Shown: positions 9,066 through 18,047 of the stretch, one piece after another
Layout: the number at the start of each line of letters is the position of its first letter
Numbering within the stretch: position 1 is the first letter of the stretch
DNA from: Crateriforma conspicua
GTDB lineage: Bacteria > Planctomycetota > Planctomycetia > Pirellulales > Pirellulaceae
Assembly (NCBI RefSeq): GCF_007752935.1
Contig: NZ_CP036319.1
Location: 2,294,001 to 2,358,000 of the forward strand
DNA: 64,000 nucleotides
Direction of reading: 5' to 3'
Notes under the pieces: generated by a model
What the model saw: only the letters and a program-made list of their open reading frames with translations
The model's database searches: none
What the model was told of the DNA's origin: nothing
Program-made: the position numbers and the translations under genes

Positions 9066-9202
9066 ACAGTGTTGAAATTGCGCTCGCTTTCCACTCGATT
9101 GTGCGTCGAAAAGCCGCGTGGCTTTCGTATGTGAAAATGCTTGACACCGGAAGACAACGTGGGGCCTGTGTCAAATGATCCATCCGTGTTGCTGAACTTA
9201 AA

Positions 9203-10606
9203 ATGCCGTTGATCTATCTGTTGATCGTCGTTGCCGCTTTGTTGTTGGCGGTCGGCCGATACAAAGTGCATCCATTGATCGCGTTGCTGATGGCCGGTTT
9301 GGCATTGGGCTGTCTTTGCGGCGTCGGCGCGGCGGTGACGGTCGATCTGTTGATGCAAGGGTTTGCCGACACGCTGAAGTGGATCGCGGTGGTGATGGTG
9401 TTCGGTGCGATCATCGGTGAAATCACTAGCGAAACGGGCGGTGCACAGCGAATCGCGGCTGCGGCGGTTCGCATCGCCGGTCCCAAGCATGTGTGCCCGG
9501 CCATGGGCATCACGGGGTACATCGTTTCGATTCCCGTGTTTGTGGATATCGCTTACATCATGATGTGCACCGTGACGACGGCGGTGGCCCGACGCAGCGG
9601 TCGATCGGTGTTGTCGGTGGGATTGTCATTGGCGGCCGGTTTGACGGCGACGCACGCGCTGATGCCCCCGACGCCGGGGCCGGTGGCGGTGGCCGGGATC
9701 TTGGATGCGTCGCTGGGCCGTGTGATCGTGATCAACGCGGTCGTGGCGTTTTGTGCGATGTCCGCGGGTGTGTGGTGGGCGGCAACAGTGGCGGGACGTG
9801 TCAGCCTGGCATCGGATCCATCCGGCGGTGACGCGCGATCGGCCGACGATGCCCAGAGTTTTTCAAGCGGGACAAGCGACGATCCGCAAGATCATGTTCG
9901 GGACGTCGATGATCAGGACGTCGATACATCCATCCCTTGGTCGGCTTTGCTGCCCATCGTCGTGCCTTTGATTTTGATATCGGTGCGATCATTCTTACCC
10001 GTATCGGATGATGCATCCCGTAGTGCGTTCTTGTCGGTATGGACGGTTCGAGCCTTTGAATTTTTGGGTCTTCCCTTGGTGGCACTGACGATCGGCGTGG
10101 CCCTGGCGATGCTGCAGTACGGTCGGGACTTTTCGATGGCCCGGTTGGCGGCGGCGACGGAGCGAGGCATCGAAAAATCGGCGGCGGTCATCATGATCAC
10201 CGGGGCCGGCGGCGCGTTCGGTCACGTCATCAAGAATGCGGGGGTGACCGAATGGATCGCACAAGCGGCACCCATGTTGGGGACGTTGGGCTGGCTGTTG
10301 CCGTTTTTTCTGGCGGCGATTTTCACTACCGCTACGGGGTCGATCACCGTTTCGATGGTCACCACGGCGGGCGTCGTGGCACCGCTTGCTGCTTCGATCG
10401 GTGTGTCGCCGGAAATGGCGGCTGCGTTGATCGGCAGCGGTGCGTTTTGCGTTTTTCACGTCAATTCAAGCTTCTTTTGGCTATTGAATCGTCTGCATGA
10501 AGCGCCCCCCGCGGTGTTGCTGCGAACCTACACGGCTCAATCGCTGTGCATGGGGCTGGGGGGACTGGCGGCCGTCGGGCTGATGCGTCTTTGTGGGCTG
10601 CGCTGA
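9203..10606 (+). CDS. GntP-family permease (gluconate/organic acid:H+ symporter)
   Basis: The protein has 467 residues with about a dozen hydrophobic segments. Family signatures are PLIALLMAGLALG, GEITSETGGAQRIA, GITGYIVSIPVFVDIAY, LTATHALMPPTPGPVAVAGIL and the late GSITVSMVTTAGVVAPLAA with GSGAFCVFHVNSSFFWLLNR. The GntP family brings in gluconate, fructuronate or D-serine with protons across the inner membrane. An Asp/Ser-rich cytoplasmic loop (about 200-235) is longer than usual. An inverted repeat TTGACAC/GTGTCAA (9141-9174) lies just upstream. It is divergent from the GH51 gene, which hints at use of sugar acids released by polysaccharide breakdown, but the substrate cannot be read from the sequence. 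Confidence 0.88.
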   Translation: MPLIYLLIVVAALLLAVGRYKVHPLIALLMAGLALGCLCGVGAAVTVDLLMQGFADTLKWIAVVMVFGAIIGEITSETGGAQRIAAAAVRIAGPKHVCPAMGITGYIVSIPVFVDIAYIMMCTVTTAVARRSGRSVLSVGLSLAAGLTATHALMPPTPGPVAVAGILDASLGRVIVINAVVAFCAMSAGVWWAATVAGRVSLASDPSGGDARSADDAQSFSSGTSDDPQDHVRDVDDQDVDTSIPWSALLPIVVPLILISVRSFLPVSDDASRSAFLSVWTVRAFEFLGLPLVALTIGVALAMLQYGRDFSMARLAAATERGIEKSAAVIMITGAGGAFGHVIKNAGVTEWIAQAAPMLGTLGWLLPFFLAAIFTTATGSITVSMVTTAGVVAPLAASIGVSPEMAAALIGSGAFCVFHVNSSFFWLLNRLHEAPPAVLLRTYTAQSLCMGLGGLAAVGLMRLCGLR

Positions 10607-10726
10607 ACAGCGGTTTCGGCTGGCTAGACGCGACGACGTTGATCAAGCAAAGTAGCGGGGCGGATCAGGCCGACTTGCCTGCGACGCCACTTCCCCGCCA
10701 TCGTGCTACGACGAAGATTTGAATTG

Positions 10727-11788
10727 ATGAAGACGAACCTTGATGTGTTCACAAACGCCGCCACCGGTCCACGGTTGTGGCTGGCTTGCGGAATCGCCGC
10801 CGTGCTGGCACTGGCCGGTTCACCGTCATCGGCCGACGAAAGTGATGCCGCACTGAGTGTGATGACGTGGAATGTGGAATGGTTCTATGACGAATACCGT
10901 GGTGACAACCACAGTGACCTGTCCAAGAAACAGTCTGCACCGGATCGGGACCGCTGGGAATGGAAACGTGATGCGGTGGCCGAAGCGATCGCGGAAGTGC
11001 GGCCGACCGTTGTGGCCTTGCAAGAAGTGGAAAACCGACGTGTGCTGTGGTACCTGACGCGTGCGTTGGATCGAAACCATCGTGAAAAGTATCGCGAATA
11101 TCAGATCGATGGTACGGATCACTACACTGAACAAGACGTCGGTTTGCTGTGTCACGAATCCGCGGACGTTGTTGCGGCAAGCCAGCTTCATCAATCGAAA
11201 TCAATGCGTGCGACCGAGCGGTTTTACAACCTCAGCAAACACCTGTTGGCGACCGTGGAGGTGCCGGTTGGCGATACGACCGAACAAGTCCACATCTTGA
11301 TATTGCACCTGAGGGCCAGGGCGGAGGCGGAAGACCTGCGAATTCGTCAAGCCAGATTGGCTCATCTGTGGATCGCCGATCGTGTCGCCGCGGGCGAACA
11401 TGTGATCGTGCTGGGTGATATGAATACCGAAGAAGACGGCAGTCAGACGCGACCCGAAAGTGACGTCGCGGCACTTTGCGGATGGGACACGGCGACCAAA
11501 GACGACGACTTGATTGATCTGCACGATCGGTTGCCCGCATCCGGTCGACGTACTCATTTGTTACCCGGCAAACAGTTTGATCGCATCTTGGTCACGCCTT
11601 CGTTGATCGAGGACGAGCCTGGAGTCCCCGATTTGGTGTTCGACGAAATCACCGTCCGCAGTGACGTGAACATTCGCGGTGACTTGGACACCCAAAACGA
11701 ACACTGGGACGGATACTGGACGATGAAGGATGACGAGCGCGACATCAGCGATCATCATCCCTTGGTGGCGACGTTTCGCGTCAAGTGA
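10727..11788 (+). CDS. Secreted endonuclease/exonuclease/phosphatase family protein
   Basis: The protein has 353 residues. ATG 10727 was preferred over GTG 10703; it gives an N terminus with a hydrophobic signal (LWLACGIAAVLALAGSPSSA). The EEP fold motifs are present in order: MTWNVEWF, ALQEVEN (metal-binding Glu), LILHLRA, VLGDMNTEED and the final SDHHPLVATF (catalytic Asp-His). The family cleaves phosphodiesters or phosphate esters, here presumably outside the cytoplasm. Its stop codon overlaps the GTG start of the RecQ-like gene (GTGA), so the two are translationally coupled although one product looks exported and the other cytosolic. Confidence 0.85.
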   Translation: MKTNLDVFTNAATGPRLWLACGIAAVLALAGSPSSADESDAALSVMTWNVEWFYDEYRGDNHSDLSKKQSAPDRDRWEWKRDAVAEAIAEVRPTVVALQEVENRRVLWYLTRALDRNHREKYREYQIDGTDHYTEQDVGLLCHESADVVAASQLHQSKSMRATERFYNLSKHLLATVEVPVGDTTEQVHILILHLRARAEAEDLRIRQARLAHLWIADRVAAGEHVIVLGDMNTEEDGSQTRPESDVAALCGWDTATKDDDLIDLHDRLPASGRRTHLLPGKQFDRILVTPSLIEDEPGVPDLVFDEITVRSDVNIRGDLDTQNEHWDGYWTMKDDERDISDHHPLVATFRVK

Positions 11789-13203
11789 GTCCGCTGGATG
11801 TTTTGCGTGACGTTTATGGTCACGCCAATTTTCGAACCAGCCAGTCACAGGTCATTGATCACGTGATGTCCGGTCACCATGCGATGGTGGTGATGCCGAC
11901 CGGCATGGGGAAGTCACTGTGTTACCAGATTCCTGGCATCTTGCTTCGTCGCGATCCGGCGGATTTGACGTTGGTTCTGTCGCCCTTGATTGCGTTGATG
12001 CAGGATCAGGTAGACTCGCTGTGTCATAAGGGCGTTGATGCGACGTTTATCAATTCATCTCTCGACGCGAATGTAAGAAATCAGCGTTATCGTGAGGTTG
12101 CCGAAGGGCGATATGCGCTGCTGTATGTGACCCCCGAGCGTTTTCGAAAACCTGAGTTTCGTGAGGCTTTGGCCAAACGTAAGGTTCAGTTGTTTGTCGT
12201 GGATGAAGCCCATTGCGTCAGCCAGTGGGGCCATGATTTTCGACCCGATTATTCTCGCATGGCGGAGATCCGGTCGGTCGTGGGAGATCCGGTCACGATC
12301 GCGGTGACGGCGACCGCGACGGCGGAATGTCGTGATGACATCTATCGCCAGCTAGGCATTGATGCGGCCGATGTTGGTCTGTTTCATGAAGGGATCGATC
12401 GGCCGAATTTGCAGTTGGACGTCCAACATGTTTACGACGAAGCGGAAAAACTGGAACACTTGCACGATCTGTTGCATTCAGCGATGGCCAAGACGGGCAG
12501 CACGATTCTGTACTTCTCATTGATCAAAACACTGCAGCGTTTCAGCGATCAGTTGCTGAGCCGCGGCGTCGATCACGTTTGTTATCACGGGGATCTGCCG
12601 CGACAGGCACGTCGACGCATCCAAGATGAATTCATGTCGGGCCATGCCGATTTGGTTTTGGCCACGCCCGCGTTCGGGATGGGCATCGACAAGTCGGACA
12701 TTCGCATGGTGATCCATGCGGAAACGCCGGGATCGATCGAATCGTATTACCAGGAAATCGGTCGTGCCGGGCGCGACGGAAAGCCCAGTCGTTGTGTTTG
12801 GCTGTACGACCAAGCGGATTTGATGACTCAGATGCAGTTCATCGAATGGTCCAACCCTGATGCAGCGTTCTACGGACGCTTGTTTGATGCTCTGCAATCC
12901 AAACGGGAACAGTGCCTGGCGTATGGGCTGCAATGGCTGAGCGATCAATTGCAACGCATCAGCCGTCACGACCATCGCTTGGACACGGCGATGGCGATGT
13001 TGGAAAGAGCCGGTGTGCTGGCAGGCCCACGACCGCCGGAATGTTTCGATCTGACGACCGATCACTTGCCAGCACCGTTTGATGACGATGCGGCACTGGG
13101 GCAAAAGAAGACGCGTGACCAGCAACGGTTGTATGAGCTGGTCAAATTCGCGGCGACCGATCCGAGCGATCGCCAGAGATACTTGTACGAGTATTTTTGT
13201 TGA
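11785..13203 (+). CDS. Short RecQ-type ATP-dependent DNA helicase
   Basis: The protein has 472 residues from GTG 11785, which overlaps the preceding stop by four bases. Helicase motifs are complete: motif I MPTGMGKSLC (37-46), DEAH (140-143) with the RecQ-specific CVSQWGHDFRPDY, TATATA, ILYFSLIKT, CYHGDLPRQARR, ATPAFGMGIDKSDIR and QEIGRAGRDG. It lacks the HRDC domain and stops at YLYEYFC, where the zinc-binding cysteines should follow. The same frame, after the TGA, contains CGRCDRC at 13291-13311, which matches the RecQ zinc knuckle. So the C terminus may have been lost by a nonsense mutation or small rearrangement, or this may be a natural short form. It would unwind DNA 3' to 5' in repair. 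Confidence 0.87.
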   Translation: MSPLDVLRDVYGHANFRTSQSQVIDHVMSGHHAMVVMPTGMGKSLCYQIPGILLRRDPADLTLVLSPLIALMQDQVDSLCHKGVDATFINSSLDANVRNQRYREVAEGRYALLYVTPERFRKPEFREALAKRKVQLFVVDEAHCVSQWGHDFRPDYSRMAEIRSVVGDPVTIAVTATATAECRDDIYRQLGIDAADVGLFHEGIDRPNLQLDVQHVYDEAEKLEHLHDLLHSAMAKTGSTILYFSLIKTLQRFSDQLLSRGVDHVCYHGDLPRQARRRIQDEFMSGHADLVLATPAFGMGIDKSDIRMVIHAETPGSIESYYQEIGRAGRDGKPSRCVWLYDQADLMTQMQFIEWSNPDAAFYGRLFDALQSKREQCLAYGLQWLSDQLQRISRHDHRLDTAMAMLERAGVLAGPRPPECFDLTTDHLPAPFDDDAALGQKKTRDQQRLYELVKFAATDPSDRQRYLYEYFC

Positions 13204-13314
13204 TCTTTCGCAGTGTCCGAAACGCCGCGGAAGTTCACGTTTGATCGGCGACCGAGCAACGCATTGGTTGTCTCGGTCAATGATCTAGCATGCGGCCGGT
13301 GTGACCGTTGTCGG

Positions 13315-16300
13315 CTAGGCCGCTTTCAGTTCACGGTTTTGGCGTGCGTATTCGACCCAACCGGTGACTTCTTCCAAATCGGGCAGCGATCCGCCGCGAA
13401 GGATACGTTGGCCTTCGCCGCCACGAGCGATCGGGTCAACGATCGCCAACAGTTCGGCGGGATCCCATGCGACCAAATCTTCGGGGCTGGTGATTTCCGC
13501 CAACACCAACAACTGGGCGTCGTGACCGCGGAGCATCGGCACGCGGCAAACGAAGGTCGCTTGCTGTTGCCAAGCCAGAACGGTTTCCGCTTCGACGCGT
13601 CGGTGATCCAATTGTTCGGCCACCTTGGCAGGATCGGAAATCAACAGGTCGTCGACCGTGTAGATACCGATCGCGTTCAATCGTTCCGCCATACGGGGGC
13701 CGATCGACGGAGCGTCGACGACATCGTCGCTGCGTTGCAGGTAGAAACGCAGGGTCTTTTCGCTGCTGGTGGATGATTCACGCGACGACGAATTGCTGGA
13801 CGTCGACGATCGTGACGACGAGCTACTGGACGATGAACTGCGGGAGGACGATCCACGTTGGCTGGATGCTTCGCCGCTGCCGGATCCGTTGGATTTGCCG
13901 TCGCCGTTGCGGCCGTAGCCGTCACGATCGTATTCCGATTCGTAGGTGCGTCGGTTGGTATCGTGATCGCCGCCGTCGCTGATTCGGACGACATCGCGGT
14001 CGCTGGTGCGTCGGGTGCTGCGGCGTGTTCGTTCGCCGTCACGGCTGCGATGCGAACGCGTGCCGGCGGACGATGAACGGCTGGTCGAACTACGTCGGCT
14101 GGATGACCGGCTGGAGTTGGACGATCGCGACGAACGGCTGGTTCGGTTCGACGCTGAAACGCTGGACGATTCTCGCCGACGTCCATCGCGACGCTGCGAT
14201 TCGTAATCGGTGGCCTCCGATTCGTGCCGCAACACGCGGCGGCGGCGACGGCGGATCAACCGGCCGTCGGCATCACGATCGTATTCATAGTCGTCGTCAT
14301 CGTATCGGGCGTCTTCGTATCGCTCGCTGTCGAACGGATCGCGTTCAATCTCGCGATAGGATCGTGAACTGACCGGCTTGCCGTCGACCACCAAGCCGTC
14401 GGCGTCCAGCGAAGTGCTGCGATGGGCCGAAGCGATCCAGCTGGTGATGCGGGACAGTTCATAACTGCTGCCGGACAGCAGGATGCGTTGGCCGCGTTCG
14501 GTGGCCAAGAAGGCTTGAACACGGACCAGAAGCTGATCGGGGTGGATCGCCGCCAATTGTGCCGGGTCGGTGATGCCACAGCCCACCAAGACGCGAGCGT
14601 CAAAGCCACGCAATTGAGGAACACGGCAAACCAAACGGCATTCATGCTGCCAACGACGGATGGTCGCGGCGTTGGTGTTGCCCAGTCCCAGCGAATCGGA
14701 CAGGCGGTTGGAGTCTTGTTGCATCAAGTGATTGATGTGGGTGATGCCAAGGCTGCGTAATCGAGCGGCGGCAACGGCATCGATCGACGGTGCTTGGTCG
14801 ATCGGGCTGTCCACGGTCAAAAAGAACGGGCTGTCGGTTTGATCTTCGCCCGCACTTCGGCGGCGAATCATGCGACTGCCGTCGGCATCGGCCAGCTGCT
14901 GGTCGGCTGTGGTTGCCTTGGCAACGCTTTCGCCCGGCGTCGGTTGCACGGTCGTGTAAGTGTTGCCGTAATAGAATCCGTCACGGTACGTGGTTCCGTC
15001 GGCGGCCAAGTCGGTGGCCGGCATCGCACGGTGTCGGCCTTCGCGGTGCATGTGCAAATCGTGTTGGCCGTACGCTTCACGCCAAGCGACGTCAAAGTCA
15101 CGGTTGATCTGATCGACCGGTGCGTTTGCTGTGCGGGGAACCGCGGGGCCATCGACCGGTGCCGTATGTGGGTGCGGACCGACGTACGTCTCCGGTGCAT
15201 ACTGTGGTTTCCACATCGGACGATGCGGATGCAGTGTGGCTTGGCCGTGCAGACGGAACTGTCGTGCGCCGGTGCGGTTAGCTTGGTCGGCGAATTCGGC
15301 ATCGCTGGTCAGCACCAACAGCTGGCGTCCGGTGCGGACGAAATCGAACAACGCGCTGGTCACGCTGTGGTTCCATCGTCCGTCGTCACCGTATTCGTGA
15401 TAACCACGATGGGCTTCGGTAGCATTGATCGGCTGGGCCGGATTCGCAGCGGCAAACATGGACGGCCAAGTTTCGACCACCAACGGAACGGGCCGACCGG
15501 TGCGGGCCAGCAAGTCGGCCGCCGCCATGCGGATGGCCAGGCAAGCCAAGCCACGATCGGCGTCGCCGAACTGATTTTCCGGCCGGCCATCAATCTGAAC
15601 GTTCAGCGTTGCCGATTCGTGACGAACGCGAGCGGTGTCATGATGGCTGCGTCGATCCGCCAAGTGGCGATGGGCATTCGGATTCCAGCTGACGTGACGC
15701 AGACGTCCGCCGGACAACCGGACCAACCAACGGCTGGCGGCATCGGCAAGCGGGGTTTGGCTGGGCGTTGACCGGACGATCGACCCCAGTTCTTGCAGAA
15801 TTTGCTGGCGACGACGTTGCAGCCAATCCCAACGTGACCCGTTGGAAAGCTGGTGGTCGATTTGTTTCAGTTCCGAAACGATTTGTTCGTACTCAAAGCA
15901 ATCACGCTGATTCTTCCATTCATCGCGGTGCGGACCGGCGACGGTCGAACCCATGCCATGCAGATCGACGACGGGCAGATGTCGCAAGGAGGCTCGCAAA
16001 TCAGCGGCGTCGCGAAGGCAAGTTTCCAGTTCCGTGGTCACACGTTGCAGTTCTTCGCTGCGAAGACCACGTTCGTGATTCCAGTTGGGGTGACGGAAGT
16101 AAACGCTGTCGAATTCCGCCATGCGAGACGTTTCGGCCAAGTGGGCCGATTCACGCAGCAATGATTCTCGCTGGGCCGACAACCGGTCAACGGCGGCGGT
16201 CAACCAATTGAAACAGGATTCCAGTTCGGCCATCGAACGGTCGTGAACCGGACGCAAGGTTTCGACCGAGCCGCGATAATCGGTATTGGGATAGTCGGTA

Positions 16301-17760
16301 CCGGTCGGGTAACGCCAAGCGTCGGTCAAGTCCGCGCGGATCGCACGCAGGGTCTCGACGATACTGGTTTGCGAATAGGGACGTTCGCTCGCGACAGGTC
16401 GATACACCGGAGCTCCCGCGTACCAATCGGACCACAAACCGGGTTCGGCGTCATAGTGATTCAGCAACCAGTCGATTTGACGTGTGGCCGCCGCGATCCG
16501 TGACTGGACATCGTCGATCGAGTGCAGCGGACGATACGCGCGGCGATAAAAATCTTCCCAACCGGCATCCCGATCGTATCGGTCCAGCGCGGCGGCAAAG
16601 TGATCTACCGTCGGACGGTTGCGATACGTGGACCAAGCGTCGGTGCGTTTGGTCAAGTCGGCGACCAGCGTGCGAAGCGACTGGACTTCCACCAATGTGC
16701 GGCGCAGGTGCACAATTTGGGCGTCGACGTCGTTGATGCGTGCCCGCAATGGGTTGTCCAGGCTTGCGGCCCATCCGTCGAAACGGCGGTCGGGGCGATA
16801 CAGATGTGCGTCGCGATCGATGGCCGCGATCCAGCGTCGCAGTTCGGCTTGACGATGACGCAGCGATTCGGCGCGATCATGCAACTTCGCCAAGCGATCC
16901 CGCCATTGGGTTCGGTCGGCGGTACGCCAGTAATCATGATCCAATACGGATGACGCGGCATAACGGTGTGACGGATCCGCGTCTGGCACAATGCGGCGGC
17001 GTTCCAAAACGGCCAAACGCCGGTGAAGTTCTTCGCGTCGGCGAACCAGCGAATCGTATTGCCAGGTCCGATCGCTGGGACGCAGTTCGGCAATTTGCGC
17101 GTCCACATCGGCCAGTTCGGTCCGCAGTCGCCGTTGCCGTTCCGATTCGCGGTCGTGTCGATAATTTCCGCCCAGCGGGTCGGCCGCACCCAGTTCGTGA
17201 TAGGCGTATCCGCGGAATCCCGATTCGCCCCGTGAAGCCAAGGCGGAATCGCCGTGCAAAGGCAGATCGCGATAGGTTTCCGGGTGATCCAAGCCGCTGC
17301 GGACGCAAGCCGAAACCACGCGACTGACATCGCTCAGGTGCGTGTCGGTGATCACACCGTCGACGATCGATTCGGGCAATTCGACCGAACGCAGCGACAA
17401 TCGCGCGTCGGTGTTATGGCCGGTGGTGCGGACCCACGATCCTTCCAGATTGTCGAAACGGATCGGGTATTCACCGCGTGTTTCGAATTCGATCGTGCGT
17501 CGGCCGTGTGGCGATCCGTCTTGTTCGCGACGGCAATGAACCATGCCGTTGCGGTCGGCCCAGACAACGCGGCCGGTGCTGCTGCTCATCATTCCCAGCG
17601 GGTAATCGCGGTCGACCAGCGAATCACGGACGAACCGAGCGATCGCGGTTTTTCCAGCACCGGCGGGTGCGAGCAACACGTTCAGGTGTTCCGAAAGCGG
17701 GCCGATTTCGACTCGCTGCAACGGACCATGAGTGTCAATATCGATGCGGTCCAACAGCAT
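13315..17760 (-). CDS. SMC-like ATPase with Arg/Ser-rich region and two DUF4332 domains
   Basis: The protein has 1481 residues; ATG 17760 has GGAGGAG about nine bases upstream. The N terminus (LLDRIDIDTHGPLQRVEIGPLSEHLNVLLA) and Walker A GAGKT (34-38) resemble Rad50/YhaN-type ATPases. Residues ~200-640 are Arg/Glu-rich helical, coiled-coil-like sequence. An ABC signature RLSGG lies near 680, and a hydrophobic Walker B-like strand PLVVETWP near 755. Residues ~980-1115 and ~1345-1475 are two DUF4332 (helix-hairpin-helix-like) domains (APSIDAVAAARLRSLGI, APSIGPRMAERLNAIGI). Between them, ~1177-1330, is a low-complexity Arg/Ser tract with long Ser runs. The likely role is DNA or nucleoprotein handling; this is inference from the architecture. 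Confidence 0.8.
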   Translation of the reverse strand: MLLDRIDIDTHGPLQRVEIGPLSEHLNVLLAPAGAGKTAIARFVRDSLVDRDYPLGMMSSSTGRVVWADRNGMVHCRREQDGSPHGRRTIEFETRGEYPIRFDNLEGSWVRTTGHNTDARLSLRSVELPESIVDGVITDTHLSDVSRVVSACVRSGLDHPETYRDLPLHGDSALASRGESGFRGYAYHELGAADPLGGNYRHDRESERQRRLRTELADVDAQIAELRPSDRTWQYDSLVRRREELHRRLAVLERRRIVPDADPSHRYAASSVLDHDYWRTADRTQWRDRLAKLHDRAESLRHRQAELRRWIAAIDRDAHLYRPDRRFDGWAASLDNPLRARINDVDAQIVHLRRTLVEVQSLRTLVADLTKRTDAWSTYRNRPTVDHFAAALDRYDRDAGWEDFYRRAYRPLHSIDDVQSRIAAATRQIDWLLNHYDAEPGLWSDWYAGAPVYRPVASERPYSQTSIVETLRAIRADLTDAWRYPTGTDYPNTDYRGSVETLRPVHDRSMAELESCFNWLTAAVDRLSAQRESLLRESAHLAETSRMAEFDSVYFRHPNWNHERGLRSEELQRVTTELETCLRDAADLRASLRHLPVVDLHGMGSTVAGPHRDEWKNQRDCFEYEQIVSELKQIDHQLSNGSRWDWLQRRRQQILQELGSIVRSTPSQTPLADAASRWLVRLSGGRLRHVSWNPNAHRHLADRRSHHDTARVRHESATLNVQIDGRPENQFGDADRGLACLAIRMAAADLLARTGRPVPLVVETWPSMFAAANPAQPINATEAHRGYHEYGDDGRWNHSVTSALFDFVRTGRQLLVLTSDAEFADQANRTGARQFRLHGQATLHPHRPMWKPQYAPETYVGPHPHTAPVDGPAVPRTANAPVDQINRDFDVAWREAYGQHDLHMHREGRHRAMPATDLAADGTTYRDGFYYGNTYTTVQPTPGESVAKATTADQQLADADGSRMIRRRSAGEDQTDSPFFLTVDSPIDQAPSIDAVAAARLRSLGITHINHLMQQDSNRLSDSLGLGNTNAATIRRWQHECRLVCRVPQLRGFDARVLVGCGITDPAQLAAIHPDQLLVRVQAFLATERGQRILLSGSSYELSRITSWIASAHRSTSLDADGLVVDGKPVSSRSYREIERDPFDSERYEDARYDDDDYEYDRDADGRLIRRRRRRVLRHESEATDYESQRRDGRRRESSSVSASNRTSRSSRSSNSSRSSSRRSSTSRSSSAGTRSHRSRDGERTRRSTRRTSDRDVVRISDGGDHDTNRRTYESEYDRDGYGRNGDGKSNGSGSGEASSQRGSSSRSSSSSSSSSRSSTSSNSSSRESSTSSEKTLRFYLQRSDDVVDAPSIGPRMAERLNAIGIYTVDDLLISDPAKVAEQLDHRRVEAETVLAWQQQATFVCRVPMLRGHDAQLLVLAEITSPEDLVAWDPAELLAIVDPIARGGEGQRILRGGSLPDLEEVTGWVEYARQNRELKAA

Positions 17761-18047
17761 GGTCAGGCTCCTCCATGGCCACGTGGGTCTTCAATACGTT
17801 GGGTCTTTCTCGGCCAGCCGGCCTACATGCCTGACTGCGGGATTGCCGAAAAACCTGTGCTGTTTCACAGCGTGCCGGCGAACTTTAATCGAAATAGGAA
17901 AAAAGCCGAAAGATCGATTTCTGGTGCAAAGTTCGCAATTGTGCACCTGGACAAAAAAGAACGCCCCCAGCGATCCCCGCTGCAGATTTCCTGTCCCCCA
18001 AGCTCACCAACCTGTGAACGGCCACCCTGCGAAGCTGCCACCGTGCC
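17761..18047. other. Intergenic region between MoxR gene and DUF4332 ATPase gene
   Basis: These 287 bases hold no gene that can be supported. They contain the Shine-Dalgarno of the ATPase gene near 17769-17775 and an AT-richer patch at about 17880-17960 that could hold its promoter. No clear terminator hairpin was seen after the MoxR gene. Confidence 0.4.

Noticed and set aside
9141-9174. TTGACAC...GTGTCAA as a promoter -35 box or operator before the permease gene
   Set aside because: The left arm resembles a -35 box but no matching -10 box is found at proper distance; the inverted repeat with a 20-base loop may be chance, so it is only mentioned in the permease entry.
13201-13203. TGA as selenocysteine codon in RecQ
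   Set aside because: RecQ proteins have no known selenocysteine at this place and no SECIS-like hairpin is evident; a plain stop or mutation is simpler.
13213-13776. Open frame on the plus strand after the RecQ gene
   Set aside because: Apart from the interesting CGRCDRC codons, it is antisense to the DUF4332 ATPase gene and has the mirror composition of that gene.
13770-14230. Repeat-rich stretch that could be taken for a CRISPR or satellite array
   Set aside because: The periodicity comes from Ser/Arg codons of the low-complexity region of one protein; there are no regular spacers.
14794-15771. 325-codon open frame antisense to the DUF4332 ATPase
   Set aside because: Shadow of a high-GC gene; no family features and no ribosome-binding site.
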